A stretch of DNA of 5,266 nt, from positions 1 to 5,266 of the forward strand of contig CAJVYJ010000142.1 of assembly GCA_913009475.1 (NCBI GenBank), given 5' to 3'. Below, piece by piece: positions 1 through 5,178 of this stretch. The translations under genes and the position numbers were made by a program. The stretch comes from an uncultured Actinomycetes bacterium. GTDB taxonomy: Bacteria > Actinomycetota > Aquicultoria > CAJVYJ01. Position 1 is the first letter of the stretch, and each line of letters begins with the position of its first letter. The notes beneath the pieces are model-generated. The model made no database searches. It saw nothing but the letters and a program-made list of their open reading frames with translations, and was not told the DNA's origin.

Positions 1-58
1 AATGATACGGCGACCACCGAGATCTACACTCTTTCCCTACACGACGCTCTTCCGATCT
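1..58 (+). other. Illumina P5/TruSeq universal adapter (artefact)
   Basis: These 58 bases match, base for base from memory, the Illumina P5 flow-cell sequence followed by the TruSeq read 1 primer site; they begin AATGATACGGCGACCACCGA and end in GCTCTTCCGATCT. This is synthetic library DNA, not genome. The insert begins at about base 59. The adapter also supplies two bases of the TAG at 57-59 that appears to end the leftmost minus-strand reading frame, so that stop codon is not real. Confidence 0.99.
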
Positions 59-797
59 ATAATACCGGCGCCTTATACTTAAGCGCCAGCTTAAAAGGGA
101 AATAGTTAAACCTGACGGAGTAACCGAGGAAATCACAGGCCACACCGCCATGATCCAACCTGGGACCATCTATCAGCATAATTGCAACACCACCGTTCTT
201 TAGATGCCTGACAAACGTCTTTTCCGATTTACCCGCCGGCTGGCTTCTTTCTCCGCTGCTTAAAAATAAATATTTTTTGCTGATTAAAAATCTTGGCTTC
301 ATCTTCGAGGTATATTCGAAATTCTCAACAACCTCACTGGCTATAATGGCCATAACATGAATATTTTGTTGCCCCAACGTAAATAAGCATAGTCCCGGAC
401 CGTAATGAGCTCCCACCAGTACGGCGCCTCGGCCGTTTTGGACGCCCTCATCAATAAATTATATGTTATCAATGTTCATATACCTACTAAACATCGCATT
501 GATTTCATAAAACAATACCGTCCAAACCGTGTCTCGGCCTGACTGAATATGATACTTAAATACAAAAAACCAACCTGGACGACTTTCCACTCGACCGGCA
601 AAAGCGGCAATCGACTTCCAACGTTTGAAATCTCGCAAAAGATAGCCAAGCCCCAATAACATGCCTAAAGTGTCGGCCATAAACGCTTTGAATGGAAGTA
701 ACCGAACCAAGAAGCTTAAAACTTTTATCCCGGTGAATTTTAAATATAAATTGGCCCCAAGCAGCATGGCTTTATATCTTTTCAGAAAAATTGACAT
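59..797 (-). pseudogene. LpxL/HtrB-like lipid acyltransferase, in-frame stop and truncated by contig end
   Basis: Two stretches lie in the same minus-strand frame, separated only by one TAA at 459-461 (codon 113), and read as one protein of at least 246 codons. The second half resembles the LpxL/HtrB/PatA acyltransferase family, which transfers acyl chains to membrane glycolipids at the inner membrane. The family pattern is a NGRGAVLVGAHYG segment (about residues 121-133), then a segment near residues 208-246 with IDGPRLDHGG, DFLGYS and ALKYKAPVL. The first half is hydrophobic and basic (FLVRLLPF, GMLLGLGYLL), like the N-terminal membrane-contact region of the family. Around the stop the protein reads NIDNI-stop-FIDEGVQNG; a GAA codon there would restore a typical I-E-x-ID pattern, so a single G-to-T change is enough. 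His131 starts the HX4(D/E) motif, but the acidic position is Leu136. The C-terminal 45-60 residues are lost at the adapter. The start is ATG at 797, six bases after the upstream stop; ATG at 767 is an alternative. Family call moderately sure, exact substrate unknown. Confidence 0.7.
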
Positions 798-803
798 AAC
801 TTC

Positions 804-1289
804 TCAGGCTAAAGTATTTATGGGTACGGTGGAGTTAGTAATCGAAGACGCAATCAGGATTTCGTCTATCTTCATGCCACGATGCAGAGTAGTGTGAGTG
901 TCATCAGAAATCACATAATGCGAATCGATTAGTCTAACTGTTTCAACGTCATTTACCCAGGCGCATACCTTAACCGGTTTACCCTGAAGCCTTATATACC
1001 GATTGAAAGGCGTACCGCCATAAGTAAAATCGTCCTGCTTATTTAGATATCTGAGAATATCAGAGATAAAGATGCGTCTTAAGGGTTGATTAACACCAAA
1101 ACGCTGTGCTGATCTAATTGTGACCTTAAAAATAATCTTACTATAAGTCTCAAGCGGCTTAATAATAGAATCAAGCTGCTCACACTTGATAAACAGATAA
1201 ATACCATCACTTTTCTCCTCATAATACGCTGGAGATTCCGCCGCGCAACTGGGACAAAGACTTATCGTATCGGCATAATGACTATTCAT
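804..1289 (-). CDS. Hypothetical protein with N-terminal CPxC zinc-ribbon-like motif
   Basis: This encodes 161 residues that I do not recognise as a whole. The first 40 residues carry LCPSC at 11-15 and KCEQ at 35-38, with a short stretch between them (PAYYEEKSDGIYLFIKC). That resembles the N-terminal cysteine segment seen in front of some radical SAM proteins (CPxC...G.V.L.K.CPEHG), but the fourth ligand and the CxxxCxxC cluster of a radical SAM domain are absent. The remainder is mixed alpha/beta in appearance, soluble, with no membrane segment or signal peptide. The ATG at 1289 lies two bases after the stop of the frame-corrected phosphatase gene, and its stop is six bases before the acyltransferase start, so it sits in the middle of a three-gene operon. 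There is no strong Shine-Dalgarno, so translation probably depends on coupling. The frame is open and uninterrupted, unlike both neighbours. A link to envelope lipid modification is only a guess from the neighbour. Confidence 0.65.
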   Translation of the reverse strand: MNSHYADTISLCPSCAAESPAYYEEKSDGIYLFIKCEQLDSIIKPLETYSKIIFKVTIRSAQRFGVNQPLRRIFISDILRYLNKQDDFTYGGTPFNRYIRLQGKPVKVCAWVNDVETVRLIDSHYVISDDTHTTLHRGMKIDEILIASSITNSTVPINTLA

Positions 1290-1291
1290 AT

Positions 1292-1926
1292 TTATATCTT
1301 AAGCGAAGTAGTGTCGGAAACACAAACGGTCGGCCGAACATTATCCATAAACTCAATTTTAGTCTGGTCTAAACGATTGATGTTAATTTTAATTATTGAA
1401 CCATTGGTTATAGGTACTTTTAACGCTTTAAGACCTGCCGTGAGTACTTATCCAAAATAATATTGATAACGTTGGTGTGGGTGATTAGAACGATAGCCTT
1501 CCCGAAATGTTTTGCTTTTATCTCCCCAAGAAAGTTATTGACGCGAGAGTGAAAATCTACCGCCGATTCCCCCATCTGAGGATTAAAATCAATCGGGCCC
1601 ACCTTCATACGCCTCATCCGCCGTATCATAGTTATCAGCGGACCGCCCTCGTAAACGCCAAAGCACTGTTCTCTAAGCCTTGAGTCAAACACAATATCCG
1701 GCCTTTCACGTTCCCGCATAATAATTTTGGCCGTCTCAACGGCTCGCCCAAGGTCACTTGAATAGACCGCTTCAAACTGCTCTTGTCTCAAAAGTCCGGC
1801 GAGAACTTTCGCTTGCTCTTTTCCTTTTAAAGAAAGCCGGCCCGGCCACCCCTGGCCTTGTACAATTCGCGCATCGTTCTCCAGTGTCCGACAGTGCCTT
1901 ATGATTATTAACTTTAATGAGCTCAT
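1292..1926 (-). pseudogene. Histidine phosphatase (phosphoglycerate mutase-like) family, one-base frameshift
   Basis: The protein starts MSSLKLIIIRHCRTLEN. It has the features of the histidine phosphatase superfamily (cofactor-dependent mutase, CobC, GpmB-like): Arg10-His11 (phospho-acceptor), YSSDLGRAVETA with Arg61, EQCFGVYEG with Glu86, MGES at 118-121 and the second histidine in LITHTNVI (His150). Family members remove or move phosphate on small molecules; the substrate cannot be told from sequence. The usual RHG is RHC here, and the usual SHGG-type motif is THTN. The annotated-frame product stops at 1420 after 168 residues, shortly after His150. The next frame, entered at 1447, reads VLTAGLKALKVPITNGSI and runs 51 codons to a TAA at 1292-1294; this is the expected C-terminal end (x-I-x-NGS). 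Restoring one A in the run at 1448-1449 gives a 211-residue protein of normal family length. The start ATG overlaps the stop of a small upstream open frame (ATGA). The next gene starts two bases after the corrected stop. It is either a true frameshift mutation or a sequencing error. Confidence 0.8.
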
Positions 1927-2084
1927 TTTATTATAATATCACTCATTAATTCCAGAGACACCATACTTATTTCAAACAAATTTTTATAATCAGTGATTGA
2001 TTGTTCGCTTCCACGCTCTAGGGTTCCGGCAGAAAAGTACCGTCGGCCGGTCAATAATGAGAACGTGGCCGAGAGAAGTTCCAC
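1923..2084 (-). CDS. Doubtful 53-residue ORF overlapping the phosphatase start
   Basis: A frame opens after a TAG at 2118-2120 and runs to a TGA at 1923-1925, overlapping the phosphatase ATG in an ATGA junction typical of coupled genes. The first plausible start is GTG at 2084, giving 53 residues beginning MELLSATFSLLTG and ending LELMSDIIIK. I recognise no family. The last 25 residues look like a natural protein end, so this could be the 3' remnant of a gene displaced by the repeat element next door, or chance. A competing frame has ATG at 2094 with AGAAGG three bases upstream and encodes 34 residues to 1990. Two overlapping alternatives and no recognised homologue keep confidence low. Confidence 0.2.
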   Translation of the reverse strand: MELLSATFSLLTGRRYFSAGTLERGSEQSITDYKNLFEISMVSLELMSDIIIK

Positions 2085-2252
2085 CCCTATACATTTACCT
2101 TCTAACGCCTTTCTCTCCTATTTAATTTCTACGCTATTGTTAGCATCCCCGTCCCCCACTAATAAATTGTCAAGATTGAAGATCTGACCCCATTATTAAG
2201 GAAATGCCTGGTAACGCGTTCGCGAATTGTCAAGATTGAAGATCTGACCCCA
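1927..2252. other. Gene-poor interval with repeat element, between the two operon blocks
   Basis: This interval of about 326 bases separates the M24 peptidase gene from the phosphatase gene. It holds two exact 31-bp direct repeats at its right end (the second overlaps the peptidase stop), a 29-bp spacer with overlapping palindromes, a G-rich stretch on the minus strand at 2143-2160 (GGGGGACGGGG), and a weak 6-bp inverted repeat TCGGCC/GGCCGA at 2043-2048 and 2067-2072 with an 18-base loop. No hairpin followed by a T-run was found in either orientation, so no intrinsic terminator is visible. No convincing promoter is visible for the genes to the left, although one would be expected if they form their own operon. 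The layout suggests a decayed or non-autonomous mobile element, with no transposase gene in view. Confidence 0.5.
2165..2195 (-). repeat. 31-bp direct repeat, copy 1
   Basis: On the minus strand the unit begins TAATGGGGTCAGATCT and continues through TCAATCTTGACAATT. It is identical over 31 bases to the copy at 2225-2255, starting exactly 60 bases earlier. The GGGGTCAGATCT...TTGACA pattern recalls dispersed repeats found near IS200/REP-associated tyrosine transposase genes in environmental bacteria; that link rests on memory and no transposase is present here. The flanks of the two copies differ at both ends, so the repeat boundaries are sharp. Confidence 0.9.
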
Positions 2253-2255
2253 TTA
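2225..2255 (-). repeat. 31-bp direct repeat, copy 2, supplies the peptidase stop codon
   Basis: This is identical to the copy at 2165-2195. Its minus-strand first three bases, TAA at 2255-2253, are the stop codon of the M24 peptidase gene, whose protein ends KDLIEL, a natural-looking family end. The element therefore abuts the gene without visibly shortening the protein. Either the element inserted beside an existing TAA or it replaced the original stop. Confidence 0.9.
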
Positions 2256-3332
2256 AAGTTCGATTAGATCTTTGCCGGCTGTAGTTAGGATATTGGGACC
2301 GTCAGATTCCATGACCACCATGTCCTCAATCCTTACGCCGCCAAAACCGGAGAGATAGAGGCCGGGCTCAATGGTAAAGACCATGCCCGGTTGCAACTTT
2401 TGGGTCGAGGTTTTTGCCAATATCGGCAACTCGTGGACGTCCATACCGACACCGTGCCCCAGGCTATGGCCGAACTTAGCCGCTTGACGATGGAGTTTAA
2501 AATAATCGCGGGCCAGCGCGTCGGCGGCCCCGCCGGTCATCCCCGCTTCTAAACCATCAAGTGCCAACTGCTGAGCTGCTTTCACCCAGTTATATATTTT
2601 TTTTAGTTTATTGTCGGCGCGGCCGATAACAACCGTACGCGTCATATCAGAGCAGTATCCCTCATAAACGCAGCCAAAATCCAACACTACCGCGTCACCT
2701 GACTTTAAGCACCTACTGCCAGTCTGAGCATGAGGTATAGCTGAATTAGGTCCGGAAGCGACAATCGGCTCGAAACTGACTTTTTCAGCACCGGCACGGC
2801 GTAGCATAAAATCGATTTCCAGAGCTATCTCCCGCTCAGCCATCCCTGGCTCCAGTAGCGTTAAAAGCCGTTGAAATATTTGGTCGCCGATAGCGGCGGC
2901 CTTGGTCATCGCCTCTAATTCAGACCTATCTTTAATAGCTCTTATTAGCTCAATTAGATTAAATTGGGGCACAAAGCACTCGCCCAGACGCTGACGCAAC
3001 TTCAAAAAAACGGCCGTACGCAAATGTCCGGATTCAAAACCTACTTTCTTTAAACCCTTTTCCGCGACTAAGTTGAAGAAAATATCAAAGAGCGGTTTTT
3101 TTTGGATTAATCTGATCTCAGCATCAAGTTCCGCTACTTTTGCTGACTCAAAGTAACGAAAGTCAGCCAGCAAAATGGCTTCTTGCTCAGTTATTAATAA
3201 AACACCGTTAAAGTGAGAATCGAAGAGGGTGGGACGATTTAATAAGTAATGAATATTAACCGGATTAGTGACTAAAAAAGAATCGAGATGATCCTTTGCC
3301 AACAGCGCGCGGCAAGCCTTAATCCGGTTCAA
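2253..3332 (-). CDS. M24 family Xaa-Pro aminopeptidase/dipeptidase (YqhT/PepQ-like)
   Basis: This is a 359-residue cytosolic metallopeptidase of family M24B, which removes N-terminal residues next to proline or splits Xaa-Pro dipeptides, helping to recycle peptides. An N-terminal creatinase-like domain (about 1-130: SFLVTNPVNIHYL, LLADFRYFESA) precedes the pita-bread catalytic domain (about 138-359). All five dimetal ligands are visible: Asp218 (VVLDFG), Asp229 (YCSDMTRT), His293 (GHSLGHGVG), Glu322 (FTIEPG) and Glu336 (VRIEDMV). His201 (IPHAQTG) and His300 (DVHELP) match the conserved active-site histidines. Length and ending are normal, with no signal peptide. The start is TTG at 3332, chosen because it overlaps the aroQ stop (TTGA) and has AAAAAGG eight bases upstream. 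The aroQ-M24 peptidase pair matches yqhS-yqhT in Bacillus subtilis, where efp follows; efp is not next here. The stop codon lies inside a repeat. Aminopeptidase P versus prolidase specificity cannot be settled from the sequence. Confidence 0.95.
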   Translation of the reverse strand: MNRIKACRALLAKDHLDSFLVTNPVNIHYLLNRPTLFDSHFNGVLLITEQEAILLADFRYFESAKVAELDAEIRLIQKKPLFDIFFNLVAEKGLKKVGFESGHLRTAVFLKLRQRLGECFVPQFNLIELIRAIKDRSELEAMTKAAAIGDQIFQRLLTLLEPGMAEREIALEIDFMLRRAGAEKVSFEPIVASGPNSAIPHAQTGSRCLKSGDAVVLDFGCVYEGYCSDMTRTVVIGRADNKLKKIYNWVKAAQQLALDGLEAGMTGGAADALARDYFKLHRQAAKFGHSLGHGVGMDVHELPILAKTSTQKLQPGMVFTIEPGLYLSGFGGVRIEDMVVMESDGPNILTTAGKDLIEL

Positions 3333-3772
3333 TCAGGAAGCCTTTTTACAATAGCGACAGCGGCGTCAATGCCCAGGAGATAACTGTCGATACCGAAACC
3401 ACTGATTTGACCGACGGCTACCGGTGCGATTACCGATGAAGCCCGCCACTCCTCACGACTGAATATATTGGAGATATGGACTTCGATAACTGGAACATCC
3501 ACCGCGGCAACTGCGTCCCTAAGAGCAATACTGTAGTGAGTAAAGGCAGCAGGATTCATGATAATGGCATCAATGTTATCCTTAGCTCCGTGGATTTTTT
3601 CCACTAACTCACCTTCATGATTTGATTGGAATATCTCCATGTCAATCTCATAGCCCGCGGCTTTATCACGTAAAAGTTTATCGATCTCCGCCAGCGTCAA
3701 TTTACCGTAGATACCCACCTCTCGCTCGCCCAGCATATTCAGATTAGGCCCGTGTATTACCAATAACTTCAT
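3329..3772 (-). CDS. aroQ: Type II 3-dehydroquinate dehydratase
   Basis: The 147-residue protein catalyses dehydration of 3-dehydroquinate to 3-dehydroshikimate, the third step of the shikimate pathway, as a cytosolic dodecamer in known members. The type II signature is clear: HGPNLNMLG (7-15, Asn12), Arg17, Tyr22 in IYG (catalytic base), FQSNHEGELV (48-57), NPAAFTHYS (73-81, Asn73), EVHISN (97-102, Glu97 and His99), then Arg106 and Arg110 in SREEWRASSVI. Length is typical. The usual REP before the catalytic tyrosine is REV here, which is tolerated in the lid loop as far as I can judge. The ATG at 3772 directly follows the aroKB stop (TAGATG) and has a strong AAGGAGG five bases upstream, which lies inside the end of aroKB. 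The stop overlaps the start of the peptidase gene by four bases. This is a core member of the operon and acts on the product of the AroB half of the preceding gene. Confidence 0.97.
   Translation of the reverse strand: MKLLVIHGPNLNMLGEREVGIYGKLTLAEIDKLLRDKAAGYEIDMEIFQSNHEGELVEKIHGAKDNIDAIIMNPAAFTHYSIALRDAVAAVDVPVIEVHISNIFSREEWRASSVIAPVAVGQISGFGIDSYLLGIDAAVAIVKRLPD
3341..3347 (-). promoter_or_regulatory. Ribosome binding site deciding the TTG start of the peptidase gene
   Basis: The minus strand reads AAAAAGG here, ending eight bases before TTG at 3332-3330. The site lies inside the last codons of aroQ. The spacing and the four-base overlap with the aroQ stop support the TTG start over any later codon. 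Confidence 0.65.
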
Positions 3773-5112
3773 CTACGCCTCCTTCAATTCCATCAAAGTC
3801 GCTCTAAGCAACTCGTCGTTGACTTTAACAATAACCGGTTCACCAAGATCGCGCAATAATATCAGACGATGCTTACCGTGTTGCCGCTTCTTGTCCAGCT
3901 TAAGATGTTCCAATAAAACTTCCGGTTCGAGATCGCTATATTTTACCGGCAAACCCACCGACTTAAGCAGACGCGAGTGTCTTGCCGTCAATTCATCATC
4001 TATAAATCCTAACTGCTTGGCGATGAGCGCCGCTCCCACCATACCGATGCTGACGGCTTCCCCGTGATTATATCGGCGATAGCCTGACGCCGCTTCAATC
4101 GCGTGGCCAATAGTGTGCCCATAATTCAGAACCGCCCGCCGGCCTCTGTCAGCCTCGTCTTCTTCGACTACCTCCGCCTTATAAGCGCAGCAACGATAGA
4201 TGAGCTCTTTTAACTTGGTAAAATCTCCTTTTAAGATCCCCTCTAAGCTATTTTCGATTAAATCAATGAAAGGAGAACCGGCGAGAAAACCATATTTAAC
4301 CACTTCAGCCAAGCCCGCCTGTAATTCCCGCGGCGGTAATGTCTTTAAAGTCTCCAAATCGGATATAACGACGCGAGGCTGATAAAAAGTACCGACACTA
4401 TTCTTGGCCCGAGCGGTGTTGACCGCTGTTTTGCCACCGACACTGGAATCAACTTGCGCTAAGAGAGTTGTAGGAACTTGAACCAACGGCAAACCGCGCA
4501 TATAGGTGGAAGCGACAAAACCAACCAGGTCACCAACTACGCCTCCGCCCAAAGCGAAAATAACCGTATCACGGTCGGCTCGCTTGGCTAAAAGAGCGTC
4601 ATACAAATTGTTGGCTTCATCCAAGCTCTTATATTTCTCACCGGTTCCCACCTCTATGTAATCAACAATAAAATCAGCCTTTTTTAATCCCGCGGCAAAT
4701 GTTTGACGATATAAAGGTCCCACCGTGCCATTGCTGATAATGACAGCCCGCCGAGAGAGACCATCGACTTGGTCCACTAAGCGGCCAGCTTGAGCCAGAA
4801 TATCATCGCCGATTAATATTTGATATGAACGCTCAACTAAGTCGACCGACAGTCGCGCCGGTTCAAAATCGAAACCCAGATTCGAGAGCAGGTCAAGTAA
4901 AGCGGCTGAATTTCTCGCCGCACTTAAATTACCGTCGGGTACGAATATCTGATGGGCCGCCTCGCGGTAGAAATTACGGCGCTGATTATAGAGCTCGGTC
5001 AAGCGCTTCTCAGGTTCTTCCACTTTCAAGAGCGGCCGGCGCTTTGACCTTAGCAACCTAGCCTTCAATTCATCAAACGAAAGGTCAAGATAGATAACGT
5101 GAAAATTTTGCC
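3773..5112 (-). CDS. aroKB: Bifunctional shikimate kinase/3-dehydroquinate synthase, 5' partial
   Basis: This is a fusion of two shikimate-pathway enzymes. The first roughly 75 residues seen (from QNFHVIYLDLSFDELKARLL; about 5110-4890) are the C-terminal half of shikimate kinase, with RRPLLK (lid/substrate arginine region) and RLTELYNQRRNFYREAA. The Walker A half lies beyond the contig end. The rest (about 4880-3773) is a full-length AroB, which uses NAD and a divalent metal to make 3-dehydroquinate from DAHP. Its motifs are GTGEKYKSL, LGGGVVGDLVGF (NAD binding), QVPTTLLAQVDSSVGGKT, LAEVVKYGF (metal Glu at 4306-4304, catalytic Lys nine bases on), GHTIGHAIE (metal His at 4117-4115) and NHGEAV (metal His at 4066-4064). 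No ATG, GTG or TTG occurs in frame from the end of the kinase through the first AroB strand (ERSYQILIGDD), so AroB cannot start separately. Similar fusions are annotated in several bacteria, Thermotoga among them. An apparent upstream ATG at 5206 lies in artefact sequence; the 32 residues before Gln at 5110 are adapter translation. Confidence 0.95.
3778..3784 (-). promoter_or_regulatory. aroQ: Strong Shine-Dalgarno of aroQ
   Basis: The minus strand reads AAGGAGG, a near-perfect match to the anti-Shine-Dalgarno core, five bases before the aroQ ATG. It overlaps the last codons of aroKB (KEA-stop), so ribosomes ending aroKB can restart directly on aroQ. Confidence 0.85.
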
Positions 5113-5178
5113 AGATCGGAAGAGCACACGTCTGAACTCCAGTCACACTGATATATCTCGTATGCCGTCTTCTGCTTG
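5113..5178 (+). other. Illumina TruSeq indexed adapter, probably index 25 (artefact)
   Basis: Bases 5113-5146 read AGATCGGAAGAGCACACG and onward to CCAGTCAC, the TruSeq read 2/index primer site. Bases 5147-5154 are ACTGATAT, matching index ACTGAT plus the two extra bases used with the higher-numbered indices, and 5155-5178 are the P7 end (ATCTCGTATGCCGTCTTCTG then CTTG). This is synthetic library DNA. It faces the P5 adapter at 1-58, as on either side of a library insert. Read backwards it yields the peptide SSRRRHTRY...VQTCALPI, a familiar contaminant in protein databases. Confidence 0.99.

Noticed and set aside
459..461. Stop-codon recoding or an alternative genetic code
   Set aside because: TAA also ends the peptidase gene and the corrected phosphatase gene at natural family ends, so TAA acts as a stop here.
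1420..1432. Programmed -1 frameshift at C-TTA-AAG in the phosphatase gene
   Set aside because: The sequence is not a standard slippery heptamer (CTT pairs poorly after TTA slippage), no pseudoknot or stem was noticed, and a one-base deletion just upstream gives a more family-like protein.
1930..1935. TATAAT on the minus strand as a promoter -10 for the phosphatase gene
   Set aside because: It lies only four bases before the ATG and no -35-like hexamer is at 16-18 bases upstream; AT-rich chance match is likelier.
2169..2174. TTGACA in the repeats as a -35 box
   Set aside because: Neither copy has a TATAAT-like hexamer at the right distance; the downstream sequence is G-rich in one case and shows no match in the other.
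1993..2187. 64-residue plus-strand open frame across the repeat interval
   Set aside because: It has no recognisable family, no ribosome binding site that I can support, and runs into repeat copy 1; it is best seen as chance openness of repeat DNA.
2165..2255. CRISPR-like layout: 31-bp repeat, 29-bp spacer, 31-bp repeat
   Set aside because: There are only two repeats and one spacer, no cas genes, one repeat overlaps the end of a coding gene, and the repeat sequence looks like a dispersed mobile-element repeat.
3819..5061. Plus-strand open frames opposite aroKB
   Set aside because: They lie antisense to a gene with clear catalytic motifs and have low-complexity, non-family sequence.
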